The notes below the pieces were generated by a model that had not been told where the DNA came from, did not search any database, and saw nothing but the letters and a program-made list of their open reading frames with translations. Both the position numbers and the translations under genes were made by a program. A stretch of DNA of 32,919 nt from Psychrobacter sp. 5A.1 (GTDB lineage: Bacteria; Pseudomonadota; Gammaproteobacteria; Pseudomonadales; Moraxellaceae): the NCBI RefSeq assembly GCF_030407455.1, contig NZ_JASDDJ010000035.1:1-32919 (forward strand). Reading direction: 5' to 3'. Positions 16,028-24,946 of the stretch are shown in pieces (the first letter of the stretch is position 1; the number at the start of each line of letters is the position of its first letter).

Positions 16028-17404
16028 TCAGTCACTAGACGGCCTTACCATCTGTCCCATAAATAAAATAGCATTGGTTGGCGCATGATAAATCATATAA
16101 ATAAATGGGTGATCCGCCTTAAATACAATGGGAATGACAGGCTCCTCATCTTCTTCAGCTGAAGCAGCCATGTCCATCACTGTGGTGGCTGCTGCCTCTG
16201 TTCCCAATTCATCCACCTCTATCACGGCCTGATGGACGACTTTATCAAATACCAGCGGTACAGTTTCGTGATACCCTGAAAAATTAGCAGCAGGTGAAAA
16301 AGCCGTTGGCATGCCCATCGTCATTAGCTTATCAGCCAATTCTTCATCTCTTACATTCATTTTAAATTTGGGCAGATATAAATTGATATCCTCGTAATCA
16401 GACTTTGCTTGCCATGATGTTATTTTTTCAGTCGTTAACGATGCCATCAACTGCTGTAAGCCTTGCTTATCGGCTATTTTGGGCAGTATCACCATCATCG
16501 ATATCTCTTTCCCTACGTAGGGCAAATCGATGACCTGTGCTTGCTTATCTTCCACGTATTGGAATCCATTGTACTGATGCATCATATCTACCATCGGCGC
16601 ACCGGTAGCGCTACCTGTCATCTGGAACGTCTCAAATGGCATCGACTCAGTGCTACCATCATAAAACTCATGGTACCAAGCCCCTTTAAAATAAAGGGCA
16701 TTGGTCAACACACTGCGTGTTGCCTCATCAACGCCATTGATCGGTATAATCTGTGGGATAAGATCATGAGTCTGTTTAGCAATCGCGCGATTGATGGTTG
16801 TTCTTGCCGACTCTGGATCGTACATAAAATCTACTGGATTAACTTCTGCCTGTAAATAACGATTTATACTATCTAAGTAAGTTGGATTTGGATCCAATCC
16901 TTGCTGCACCCATAATCCATTAGTACTAGACAGCATGTAGTCTACATTAGGTCGGTTTAGTTGATTATAAAGTGCTGCAGCATTAGGCAGCATCTGATCT
17001 ATAGCTGAATAATCAAAAACTTGCTGTATTTCATCGTAGGTATCGCCTTTAGCACCTACATATCCAAGTGCCATGGCTGAAGATATGCTGTAAGGAGAAA
17101 ACACAAGGTTGTCTAATGTGTCCTCTTTCGTTAACTGGTGATACATCTTGATCGCAAAGTTATTATTAGCGGTCGCAATACGTTGGATGCCCTCTGCTGT
17201 GGCTGCTGACTCGTCCGCTGGCGTAAACTCCTTTTGTAAATAAGCCGATGCACTTTCTGTCTCATCCTCTATAAAGACATCATCTTCGATAGCCGCTTCG
17301 GTGGCTGACACCGTAGATGTATCTGATGCATCACAACCTGTCATTAATAGTGCCAGTATTGACACAGGTACGCTTGCCCAACGGATAGCTTTATAAAACC
17401 TCAT
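16028..17404 (-). CDS. Serpin family protease inhibitor, predicted lipoprotein
   Basis: The 458-residue protein has a lipoprotein signal (LLMTGC, Cys24), then an acidic linker to about residue 80, then a full serpin domain. Serpin landmarks are NLVFSPYSISSAMALGYVGA, LTNALYFKGAWYHEF and the hinge ELGTEAAATT at 399-408. The small residues of this hinge are those of inhibitory serpins. The reactive loop after the hinge (VMDMAASAEEDEE) is acidic and longer than in alpha-1-antitrypsin by about seven residues. The scissile bond is probably near the AASA stretch, suggesting a target preferring small residues (inference). A periplasmic or surface role is inferred. AAGGA precedes the ATG by 6 bases. 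Serpins are infrequent in gammaproteobacteria. Confidence 0.9.
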   Translation of the reverse strand: MRFYKAIRWASVPVSILALLMTGCDASDTSTVSATEAAIEDDVFIEDETESASAYLQKEFTPADESAATAEGIQRIATANNNFAIKMYHQLTKEDTLDNLVFSPYSISSAMALGYVGAKGDTYDEIQQVFDYSAIDQMLPNAAALYNQLNRPNVDYMLSSTNGLWVQQGLDPNPTYLDSINRYLQAEVNPVDFMYDPESARTTINRAIAKQTHDLIPQIIPINGVDEATRSVLTNALYFKGAWYHEFYDGSTESMPFETFQMTGSATGAPMVDMMHQYNGFQYVEDKQAQVIDLPYVGKEISMMVILPKIADKQGLQQLMASLTTEKITSWQAKSDYEDINLYLPKFKMNVRDEELADKLMTMGMPTAFSPAANFSGYHETVPLVFDKVVHQAVIEVDELGTEAAATTVMDMAASAEEDEEPVIPIVFKADHPFIYMIYHAPTNAILFMGQMVRPSSD

Positions 17405-17420
17405 TATATTCCTTATACTT

Positions 17421-17475
17421 TAGGGCGTATCTTCAATTCATTCGATAGTCATCTAAATGGGCTAAAAATAGCCCC
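17421..17475 (+). repeat. Right-end copy of the IS5-like MITE repeat
   Basis: TAGGGCGTATCTTCAATTC followed later by CTAAATGGGCTAAAA is the complement, with scattered changes, of 30-73. It also contains a small GGGCTA/TAGCCC hairpin. It lies between the serpin and M16C genes, immediately upstream of the serpin ribosome binding site. Confidence 0.6.
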
Positions 17476-17503
17476 ATCTTAAATTATTTACAGCCAAAAT
17501 AAA

Positions 17504-17531
17504 AGCAGACAATATTTTAGTATTGTCTGCT
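17504..17531 (-). terminator. Terminator of the M16C protease gene
   Basis: AGCAGACAATA (17504-17514) and its exact complement (17521-17531) give an 11-bp stem with a 6-nt loop. Read on the minus strand it is followed by TTTATTTTG. It lies 63 bp beyond the protease stop codon. Confidence 0.75.
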
Positions 17532-17593
17532 TATTTAATGATCACTATCAAGATTTGGCTTTTATTTAAAGACTTCTTATATAAAAAATGATA

Positions 17594-20500
17594 TTAGCTC
17601 TTTATTTTGCAAACCTCAAAGCCAAGATTTTTAACGGCCTCTTCTTTATCATAAGGCGCTAATACTGCACGTACATGATCCTGCCCTTGCAGATATTGCT
17701 TGGCAACGCGCTGTAAATCCGCAACCGTCACTGACAATATTGACGCACGCATTTTACGCTGCCAATCGACACCGCGATGATGCAGATTTGTAAAGCATGC
17801 TTTGATCGCCTCGCCTGCTGGAGAACCTGGTTTATCCATACCTGAGATAATACCCAATATGGCCTCTTCCAACTGCTCGTCGGTCTGAGGTTCATTTAAT
17901 AACCATTCGATACTGGCATCAAAATGAGCGAAGGTCTCAGCGCACTGCGGATCACGGTAGCTAAAGAACTTAAAGGCACAAGCGTTGGCATCGTAACCCG
18001 CACCACCACCATAAGCACCGCCGCGCTCACGAATAGCACTATGTAGATAGCCATTACGTAAGTAAGGTGCTAATACCATTAATGCTGCCGTGTCAGGATG
18101 GTCAGCAGCAGGCACGGTATAAGCACTGGCATTATGATAGACGTTGGTTGGTACTAGCCAAGCCAAATCCTCAACATTGAGCGCCACACCATTTTCTAGT
18201 GCTTTGACCGCGTCTTTCTCACCGTTCAGCGCTGTATCAAGTTGCAAATCTGCAAACTCGCTCGGGATACTGTCTTCAATGCCATTCTCAGAACTGCGGA
18301 GCTGCTCGGCAATCTTTGGCGCTTGGCTGTCTTTCCAACTATCGACAATCAAACCGCTTAAACGTTCGCTTTGCTCTGCTTCACAGATGATAACGGCGTG
18401 CTTAGGTAAGCTGATCAGACGTTGATGTAAATCCATCAAGCTCGTAGCCAATTGATCCCACTGGGCATCATCTGTACTAGCATGTGCTAAGAAATCTTTA
18501 AGCGCGTTCAATGCTGGCAAGCCGCTGCGCACATATTCCAACTGCGCTTGGCGACTCATACCACGACTAGCCGTTTGCATCGCATAAGAATGCCCTGAGC
18601 CCGCTAGGTTTGACTGCCAACCCGCTTGACGCTGTTGCAAGATTTCTTTGATACGGTCATGCTCAGAGAAGATACTGTGCTCCATCACTTCTTTGAGCAA
18701 ATCAATTGCTTCAGGCTTACGATTTAGCGCACGCGTTGCCACAACGAAATAGCTGCTAATCGCTTGGCTATCATCGATATTGGTACGCTGGCTAATACGA
18801 GCAGTCACACCAGAAGAATGCGCCGCTTGCTTCGCTTGCATTTCATGAGCACTTAGCGTGTCCGTACCTAACTCTGACAACAGACTTAAATAGATAGGCA
18901 GCAATGGATGATTGATCACATCATTGACTGGTAGCGCATCTGCGTTCGCATTACCAATCGCATCGGTCAACGGGATGATGACTTGATAATAGTAGATACC
19001 GTTAGTACCTGCTTCATATTCAAATAAAGTGCTGTCTTGCCCGCTTAAACTCACCTGCTTTTGCGTGCCTTGTTTAAAGCTAATATCCGTTGGCACATCT
19101 TCTAAACCAACTTTTGGCAATAAGCTTAAATCATCTGGCGCGGCTTGACGTGCGGCCAAATCTAAGGCTTGTTGCTTTAAAATAGCTTTATCATCAGCGG
19201 TCAGATCCATCGCGATAGTATCTAAACGAGTCTGTTCAGCTGCTGCCAAACGGGCTGTTTTTTCGCTATCAGGGGTCATCGTTACACGTACACGATGCTG
19301 ATTTTCCAATAGATGCGTCTTGATTAAATTCGGTAGCCACTGCGGATCGACGACTTGCTCACGTAGCCACTGCAAATGTTCGTCTACTTCCCACACGTCG
19401 ATAGGATTGCCGTCATGAATAGCGGTACTAAAGCCCTCCAGCATGAGGTTCAGACCATAAGGGATGCTATCGCCGCCGATATGGCGCTGATCAATCTCGA
19501 TTTGGTGCAGAATAGTTTCGATGGTTTCGTCATCGACTGGTGAATTGGCCACTTCGGTCAGCAAGTCGATAATACCCTGCTCTACCGCTTCGGCGTGCTC
19601 AGGGTTGGAGCCGCGCAGTCCCGTATAAAAGACCATTTCGTAATGACTGTCATCAAGTCCCAATAGCGGACTTGGTGCTTTACCCAGTGGATGGCTATCA
19701 AGATAAGCACGCAATGGCGAGCCCGCATGCTCAATCAGCACACCCTCTAACAGACGTAATGCCAAGCGCTGCTTGGGATCAGTAATCGATGGTAGCAACC
19801 AAGCAAGCACATGATGGGTTTGATCTGGGCCAGCTTCGTCCGCAGTATAAGTGTCTACCGCGCTAACGGGCGCAGATAAGCGCTGCTCTGGACGCGATAC
19901 ATGCTTTTTGCCCGCTTCAAACTGAATCAAGGCATCTTCGTGTATTTTGACTTGTGTCTCAGCAACAGGAATATTACCGAAACTCATGATGACACTGTTT
20001 GACGGATGATAATGGCTTTGATGGAACTCGGTCAGCTCAGTGTGCGTCAAGTCAGGGATATCGGCAGGATCGCCGCCTGAATTATAGTGATAGGTCGTCG
20101 TTGGAAACAGATGATGAGCAACCGTATGATATAGCTGATCAATCTCGCCACTCATCGCGCCTTTCATCTCATTAAAAACGATACCTTTAAACTGTGGCTT
20201 GTCATTTTCGTCAAGCTCTACGCGAATGCCTTCTTGAGCAAAATCGAGCGGATGGATATTTGGGAAAAACGACGCATCAAGATACACAGCGAGCAGGTTA
20301 AAATAGTCGTTTTTGTTTTGCGTCGCATACGGATAGGCCGTCCAATCAGCGGCGGTCATCGCATTCATAAAGGTATTGAGCGAACGTTTAATCATTGAAA
20401 AGAACGGATCACGGACAGGGAATTTGTTCGAACCACATAATGCCACGTGTTCTAAAACATGCGCCTCGCCTTTTGAGTCCATTGGCTGGGTGCGAAAACC

Positions 20501-20671
20501 GACCAAAAATGCATTTTCATCACTTGGGTGTGCCAGATGATAATGCATCGCTCCTGTTTTTACATGCTGACTGATCAGCACATCCATCGATAGCGCCTCA
20601 ATATGGCGATGCTCAATCAGCTCAAATGCTGGATGCAGCGTTAAATCAGCAGTAAATGGCGTGTCCGTCAT
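17594..20671 (-). CDS. M16C metalloprotease, presequence protease (PreP) type
   Basis: At 1025 residues this matches the PreP/Cym1 subfamily of insulinase-like zinc proteases, which degrade peptides within a closed chamber. The inverted zinc motif is HVLEH (71-75), followed by ALCGS. Downstream FAQEGIRVELD (about 144-154) and GIVFNEMKGAMS (163-174) are conserved, and the third zinc ligand should be a glutamate in this region. The M16C-associated domain and the second inactive half follow; GGAYGGGAGYDA and SYRDPQ near residues 890-915 belong to the C-terminal half. There is no signal peptide, so cytoplasmic peptide turnover is expected. AAGGAT lies 6 bases before the ATG. It is followed on the same strand by the serpin, but has its own terminator. 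Confidence 0.92.
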   Translation of the reverse strand: MTDTPFTADLTLHPAFELIEHRHIEALSMDVLISQHVKTGAMHYHLAHPSDENAFLVGFRTQPMDSKGEAHVLEHVALCGSNKFPVRDPFFSMIKRSLNTFMNAMTAADWTAYPYATQNKNDYFNLLAVYLDASFFPNIHPLDFAQEGIRVELDENDKPQFKGIVFNEMKGAMSGEIDQLYHTVAHHLFPTTTYHYNSGGDPADIPDLTHTELTEFHQSHYHPSNSVIMSFGNIPVAETQVKIHEDALIQFEAGKKHVSRPEQRLSAPVSAVDTYTADEAGPDQTHHVLAWLLPSITDPKQRLALRLLEGVLIEHAGSPLRAYLDSHPLGKAPSPLLGLDDSHYEMVFYTGLRGSNPEHAEAVEQGIIDLLTEVANSPVDDETIETILHQIEIDQRHIGGDSIPYGLNLMLEGFSTAIHDGNPIDVWEVDEHLQWLREQVVDPQWLPNLIKTHLLENQHRVRVTMTPDSEKTARLAAAEQTRLDTIAMDLTADDKAILKQQALDLAARQAAPDDLSLLPKVGLEDVPTDISFKQGTQKQVSLSGQDSTLFEYEAGTNGIYYYQVIIPLTDAIGNANADALPVNDVINHPLLPIYLSLLSELGTDTLSAHEMQAKQAAHSSGVTARISQRTNIDDSQAISSYFVVATRALNRKPEAIDLLKEVMEHSIFSEHDRIKEILQQRQAGWQSNLAGSGHSYAMQTASRGMSRQAQLEYVRSGLPALNALKDFLAHASTDDAQWDQLATSLMDLHQRLISLPKHAVIICEAEQSERLSGLIVDSWKDSQAPKIAEQLRSSENGIEDSIPSEFADLQLDTALNGEKDAVKALENGVALNVEDLAWLVPTNVYHNASAYTVPAADHPDTAALMVLAPYLRNGYLHSAIRERGGAYGGGAGYDANACAFKFFSYRDPQCAETFAHFDASIEWLLNEPQTDEQLEEAILGIISGMDKPGSPAGEAIKACFTNLHHRGVDWQRKMRASILSVTVADLQRVAKQYLQGQDHVRAVLAPYDKEEAVKNLGFEVCKIKS

Positions 20672-20906
20672 AGTTATCCTTATCGCTTATCATGCGTATA
20701 GTGCCCTGACTATCAGGGAAAATAGAGTAATAAATTGGCTAAAAAATCGTTGGCTTAGCGCTATTAGTGGGGCTGCGACATGGATAAGTCAAGGCGGCAG
20801 TCACACAATAATCCACCACATAATCTACGTTCCTATCAACTTTAGCTATTAAAGCCTTAAGGTTACAAATCCATCAATATCCACAATTTTATTATGGATT
20901 TATCAC

Positions 20907-20935
20907 TTAACAAAGGTGATTTGCACTGCTACTAT
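20907..20935 (+). promoter_or_regulatory. Candidate promoter of the first usp gene
   Basis: TTAACA (20907-20912) and TACTAT (20930-20935) are spaced 17 bp and lie 28 bp before the start codon. The sequence around the -35 box (TCACTTAACA) is repeated exactly at the second usp gene. Confidence 0.5.
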
Positions 20936-20962
20936 AAAGTTAACTATTAATAGGAGTACCTT

Positions 20963-21424
20963 ATGAGCTACCAACACGTTTTACTGGTCACTGACTTACT
21001 ATCCGATGCGGACAAAGTGGCGCTAAAAACCAAGCGTATCCTCGCAGGCTCTCCTGAAGCCCGACTGTCCGTCTTGCATATAGTCAAAGATGACATGGTG
21101 CGCTTCGGTTATGAGCTGGTGCCTTCCTCTAGCCTATCAGGTGATGTCGATAGTGAAAAGTGGCAAGAAGCTCGAGCAAATCTAGCACAGTTCTTGGAGC
21201 GCAATGAGCTGAGCGCAGTCGACGCTGAGGTAACTGCTGCTATTTCTAACAGCAAAGGCATCATTGATTACTGTCATGAAAAGGACGTCGACTTACTTAT
21301 TATCGGACGCCATGAGCGCCATGGTATTGCTGCTTGGTTGGTGGGTGCGACCGCTGATAGTATCTTGCCGAACGCCCCTTGCGACAGCTTGATTGTTAAG
21401 CTTGATCAGCCTGTATCAGAATAA
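20963..21424 (+). CDS. Universal stress protein (copy 1)
   Basis: A 153-residue single-domain UspA-fold protein, starting MSYQHVLLVTDLLSDADK and with AGGAG upstream. It is about 69% identical by hand count to the next gene, an evident tandem duplication. The nucleotide-binding loop, normally G-x2-G-x9-G-(S/T), reads G115-RH-E118-x9-G128-A129-T130. The second glycine is replaced by Glu and the S/T by Ala. This resembles the non-ATP-binding UspA branch, so ATP binding is doubtful. Role in general stress survival is inferred from the family. Confidence 0.9.
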   Translation: MSYQHVLLVTDLLSDADKVALKTKRILAGSPEARLSVLHIVKDDMVRFGYELVPSSSLSGDVDSEKWQEARANLAQFLERNELSAVDAEVTAAISNSKGIIDYCHEKDVDLLIIGRHERHGIAAWLVGATADSILPNAPCDSLIVKLDQPVSE

Positions 21425-21466
21425 TCGGCATCGCTCTAATCCGCTGCTAAAGACGACAAGCTTCAC

Positions 21467-21495
21467 TTAACAGCACCCTATAGTAGTGCTATAGT
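21467..21495 (+). promoter_or_regulatory. Candidate promoter of the second usp gene
   Basis: TTAACA (21467-21472) and TATAGT (21490-21495) are separated by 17 bp, the same spacing as at copy 1. AGCAC (21472-21476) and GTGCT (21486-21490) form an inverted repeat within the spacer, a possible operator. Confidence 0.55.
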
Positions 21496-21523
21496 AAATA
21501 CTATCTGACATGAGGAAGACGCT

Positions 21524-21985
21524 ATGAGTTACGAACATATTTTACTGGTCACCGACTTACTCTCTGATGCGGATATCGTCGCACAAAAGGCCAAACGCAT
21601 CGTCGAAAACCGTCCAGGCTCTAAGCTATCTGTTTTGCATATTGTCAAAGACACTATGGTTGGCTTCGGCTATGAGCTGGTGCCTGCCTCTAGTCTATAT
21701 GATGAGATTGATGATGAACGCTGCCAAGAAGCACGCGCAAAGCTGGCGCAATTCCTTGAACGCAATCAGCTAAATGCCGCAACGTCGGAAGTCACGACTG
21801 CCATCTCTAGCAGTGAAGGTATCGTCAGCTACTGCCATAAACATGATGTCGATCTATTGGTCATCGGTCGTCATAAGCGTACCGGTATCGCTGCATGGAT
21901 CAGTGGCGCAACGGCAGATAATATCTTGCCCAATGTACCTTGCGACAGCTTTGTAGTGAGACTGGACAAACCTGTTTCGGCATAA
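21524..21985 (+). CDS. Universal stress protein (copy 2)
   Basis: A 153-residue paralogue of the preceding gene, beginning MSYEHILLVTDLLSDAD. The loop is again degenerate (GRHKRTG...SGATADN: Lys at the second Gly position, Ala after the last Gly). GAGGAAG precedes the ATG. It is separated by 99 bp and has its own promoter-like sequence, so the two copies can be expressed separately. Retention of both copies, with many charge changes on the surface, suggests they may form homo- and heterodimers (inference). Confidence 0.9.
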   Translation: MSYEHILLVTDLLSDADIVAQKAKRIVENRPGSKLSVLHIVKDTMVGFGYELVPASSLYDEIDDERCQEARAKLAQFLERNQLNAATSEVTTAISSSEGIVSYCHKHDVDLLVIGRHKRTGIAAWISGATADNILPNVPCDSFVVRLDKPVSA

Positions 21986-22030
21986 CAATATGCTTTGATT
22001 GTCTTATATTATCTAAAGCATATCTTAAAC

Positions 22031-22068
22031 AAAAAGGCGCAGCATCATAACTCATGCTGTGCTTTTTT
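22031..22068. terminator. Terminator after usp copy 2, probably bidirectional
   Basis: AAAAAGGCGCAGCAT and ATGCTGTGCTTTTTT form a stem with one mismatch around a CATAACTC loop. It sits between the convergent usp and lysR-type genes. Confidence 0.8.
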
Positions 22069-22095
22069 ATGGCTGATAGTTTTTAGAGTCATCAT

Positions 22096-23031
22096 TTAAT
22101 CTTGTTGAATAATATCTATAAAGGTTTGCCAAATGGGGCTTTGATGACGGGCTTTATGCCAGACCAGCCACCATGTACGCGATAGATCGATTCCTGCCAC
22201 GGTCACTTGTACCAGCTTGCCTGTCGCCAGTTCCGTCTCAATCACATGCTGCGACAGACAGCCAAGTCCAATATCTGCGCTTACCATGTGCTTGATGGCC
22301 TCGGATTGATGTATCGCCTTGACCACTTCTGCATTGGGTAGATACTTTAGCAATTGCTCATCGATAATCTGCCGTGTGCCCGATCCTGCTTCACGCACTA
22401 ACAACGGCAACTGCGCTAGCTGATGAATGCTCAGCTGATAGCAGTCCTCATCTTGGTTATAGGTAGCTAAATTCTTTAGCCACTTGCTATCACGTTTGGC
22501 AAATATCATCAGCGTATCAGTGCGCCACTCACGCTGCTCAATGGCTTTCATATCTACCGGACGCGGCATTCCTTCTACCAGCGCGATATCAATATTTAGT
22601 TGCTCAATTTCGCTCACCACTTCTTGCGTATTGGCAATATACATATCGACATTGGCATCGGGTAGCACCTCATATAGCTTGCCAAGCAATGACGGCAGCA
22701 CATAGTTGCCGATAGTGGTACTGGCACCGATATGAATCTGTCCCGCTTGATACTGATGATAATGCTCAAGCGTAAGCGACTGCCCCAAAATAGCCTGTGC
22801 CTGTACATAAATGGGATGGGCATTGGGGTGTTGATTGAGCCGACGACCGACGCGCTCAAATAGCGGCATCTGTAGTCTAGACTCCAGCTCTGTCAGCGCA
22901 CTACTGACCGCTGACTGTGATAAATGCAACTCCTCACTGGCACGGCTGGTGCTGCCTGTCTGATAAATACTGACAAAAACAGCAAGCTGCTTAAGCGTGA
23001 TTTTTGGCACTGTCTGCACAGATTTTTTCAT
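22096..23031 (-). CDS. LysR-type transcriptional regulator (YeiE-like)
   Basis: The 311-residue protein has the LysR winged helix-turn-helix at about 11-70 (LKQLAVFVSIYQTGSTSRASEELHLSQS... with ESRL and LFER). A periplasmic-binding-fold effector domain follows from about 95, with the family-typical VREAGSGTR at 210-218. It is divergent from yeiH across a 230-bp gap. In E. coli the same pair is yeiE/yeiH, and YeiE has been tied to sulfite stress and to lysine or iron genes in enterics. Control of the adjacent transporter is the likely role here. The ATG at 23031 starts a lysine-rich MKKSVQ leader. Confidence 0.88.
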   Translation of the reverse strand: MKKSVQTVPKITLKQLAVFVSIYQTGSTSRASEELHLSQSAVSSALTELESRLQMPLFERVGRRLNQHPNAHPIYVQAQAILGQSLTLEHYHQYQAGQIHIGASTTIGNYVLPSLLGKLYEVLPDANVDMYIANTQEVVSEIEQLNIDIALVEGMPRPVDMKAIEQREWRTDTLMIFAKRDSKWLKNLATYNQDEDCYQLSIHQLAQLPLLVREAGSGTRQIIDEQLLKYLPNAEVVKAIHQSEAIKHMVSADIGLGCLSQHVIETELATGKLVQVTVAGIDLSRTWWLVWHKARHQSPIWQTFIDIIQQD

Positions 23032-23218
23032 GTTATCGATGATGCCTTATGTTGGCTTATGTCAGTTTCTAGCCTGTTTTATTCGCTATACCTATCTTGG
23101 TTAAATCTTAATATTTTTACTATCAATCTTGAATCATCATAGCTGACCTAAAAAATCGATAATTTGTATCTTATTAATCTGTTTTTATTATAGATCGACT
23201 TATCTTATACTGTCTATT

Positions 23219-23230
23219 CATAAGCTTATG
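23219..23230. promoter_or_regulatory. Perfect 12-bp palindrome in the lysR-yeiH gap
   Basis: CATAAGCTTATG is fully self-complementary and lies 34 bp before the chosen yeiH start. It could be an operator half for the divergent LysR protein; the classic T-N11-A form is not exact. Confidence 0.35.
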
Positions 23231-23264
23231 CTTATTTCGATTAATGACAATAGGACAACCTGTC

Positions 23265-24350
23265 ATGAATGCCTTAACCAAAACAGTGACCAACTATTTT
23301 CCAAACAATCGGCACTTAGCAGGATTGGCTGTAGTGCTGGTCGGCAGTCTATTTTGTTTATGGCTCAATACTGGTCTAGATACTTGGTCAAACGGGCGCA
23401 TCGTCGGATTATCCTCTCTAACATTAGCGATTCTGCTGGGTATGGTGTTGGGCAATACGGTGTATCCTAATTTCACTGAGCAACTAAATGCTGGCGTATG
23501 CTTTGCCAAAGGTCAAATCTTGCGCTTAGCGATTATGTTTTATGGGTTTAAGCTGACGATGACCCAAGTGGCTAGTGTCGGTATGCCAGCAATTATGACC
23601 GATGCACTGGTACTGACGTCGACCTTTCTATTGACCTATTGGCTGGGTACGAGATGGTTAAAAGTCGATAAAGAAACAACTCTATTAATTGGTTCAGGCG
23701 CGAGCATTTGCGGAGCAGCCGCAGTCATCGCCGCAGAGCCAGTGGTCAAAGCAGAAGCACATAAAGTCACTATTGCTGTGGCAACCGTCGTCGTCTTCGG
23801 CACTATCGCGATGCTGCTTTACCCTTTTTTGTACCATCTTGGCTGGTTACAGCCTTGGCTAAATGCTCAGCAATACGGCATCTATACTGGCTCGACCATA
23901 CACGAAGTCGCGCAAGTCGTGGTCGCAGGTAACGCGATCAATCCTGAGGTTGGCAGTACAGCCGTCGTGACCAAAATGATACGCGTCATGATGCTCGCCC
24001 CTTTTCTACTGATTTTATCCTTTGCTTTGACCAAGGGTGACAATGACAGTCATGGCGAGACATTGTCATTTGTAGACCGCATCAAACAAGTCAATGTGCC
24101 ATGGTTCGCCTTTATTTTTATTCTTATCGTTGTATTGCACACATGGGTACCGATGTCTGACTGCTTTGAGCAGAGCATGGTCAAGTTTGATGATGTATTG
24201 CTAACGATGGCTATGTTTGCACTAGGTCTGACCACTCATCTGAGCGCGATTAAGCAAGCTGGCGTTAAGCCACTCATCTTGGGGGCTATTATGTTTGCTT
24301 GGTTAATCATCGGCGGTGGTCTGATTAATATTGCTATCAGCTCTATCTGA
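23265..24350 (+). CDS. yeiH: YeiH family putative sulfate/sulfite exporter (UPF0324)
   Basis: The 361-residue inner-membrane protein has about ten hydrophobic segments. Family motifs are present: LAILLGMVLGN, the conserved GSGASICGAAAVIAAEPV, YTGSTIHEVAQVV and VVTKMIRVMMLAP. The frame also has an ATG at 23244, but that has no ribosome binding site, while the ATG at 23265 follows AGGAC (23252-23256) by 8 bases. Family substrates are not firmly established; sulfate, sulfite or thiosulfate efflux has been proposed. The divergent LysR gene supports inducible expression. It has a strong terminator and no partner gene downstream. Confidence 0.88.
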   Translation: MNALTKTVTNYFPNNRHLAGLAVVLVGSLFCLWLNTGLDTWSNGRIVGLSSLTLAILLGMVLGNTVYPNFTEQLNAGVCFAKGQILRLAIMFYGFKLTMTQVASVGMPAIMTDALVLTSTFLLTYWLGTRWLKVDKETTLLIGSGASICGAAAVIAAEPVVKAEAHKVTIAVATVVVFGTIAMLLYPFLYHLGWLQPWLNAQQYGIYTGSTIHEVAQVVVAGNAINPEVGSTAVVTKMIRVMMLAPFLLILSFALTKGDNDSHGETLSFVDRIKQVNVPWFAFIFILIVVLHTWVPMSDCFEQSMVKFDDVLLTMAMFALGLTTHLSAIKQAGVKPLILGAIMFAWLIIGGGLINIAISSI

Positions 24351-24421
24351 TAGATTAACTTCTTTAGCGCTACGCTAGCCCTAGCTCTAATAACTCGTTA
24401 TTCACCACACTCTCTAAAAAC

Positions 24422-24462
24422 AAAAATGCCTACAACTATCGAAATAGTACGTAGGCATTTTT
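24422..24462 (+). terminator. yeiH: Terminator of yeiH
   Basis: AAAAATGCCTAC (24422-24433) and GTAGGCATTTTT (24451-24462) pair perfectly over 12 bp, with a further ACTAT/ATAGT pairing in the loop. Confidence 0.88.
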
Positions 24463-24524
24463 GATTCTATATTTTGATGTCAGAGCCATGTGATATTTAA
24501 CGGCTCATATCAAATGACAGACGT

Positions 24525-24553
24525 AAAAAAACGAACCCGAAGGTTCGCTTTTT
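24525..24553 (-). terminator. Terminator of the cold-shock gene
   Basis: CGAACC, a CGAA loop and GGTTCG (24532-24547) form a compact stem flanked by A and T runs. It lies about 36 bp past the csp stop on the minus strand. Confidence 0.88.
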
Positions 24554-24588
24554 TCACATCTATTCATCTATCTGTCTATAAAGACAAA

Positions 24589-24798
24589 TTAGATAGCAAC
24601 GATGTTATGTGCTTGTGGGCCTTTTTGACCTTGAGTTACAGTGAACTCAACTTCTTGGCCTTCAGCTAAAGTTTTGAAGCCTGAACCAGTGATTTCGCTG
24701 TAATGAGCAAAAACGTCTGCGCCAGTTTCTGGAGCGATAAAACCAAAGCCTTTAGCTTCGTTGAACCACTTAACTGTACCTTTTTGAGTATCTGACAT
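24589..24798 (-). CDS. Cold-shock protein (CspA family)
   Basis: A 69-residue single cold-shock domain that binds single-stranded RNA/DNA. It starts [23 protein letters not shown]1 is KGFGFI, and RNP2 reads VFAHY rather than the common VFVHF. The length is normal for the family, and TAGGA lies before the ATG. The strong promoter at 24947-24975 implies an untranslated leader of about 140 nt, as in cold-inducible csp genes. It may therefore be controlled at the RNA level. Confidence 0.95.
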   Translation of the reverse strand: MSDTQKGTVKWFNEAKGFGFIAPETGADVFAHYSEITGSGFKTLAEGQEVEFTVTQGQKGPQAHNIVAI

Positions 24799-24946
24799 AT
24801 TGATAATCCTACTTTTTAATTTATTAATGGCCTAGTGACCGGTAACGCTTGCAAATAGCTACTGAACGATAAATATTAAAACGAAGGATTATAACTAATA
24901 CTACGAGGTAATGATTTGGTGCAGAACTGCTCTTAAGCTTGGGCGT

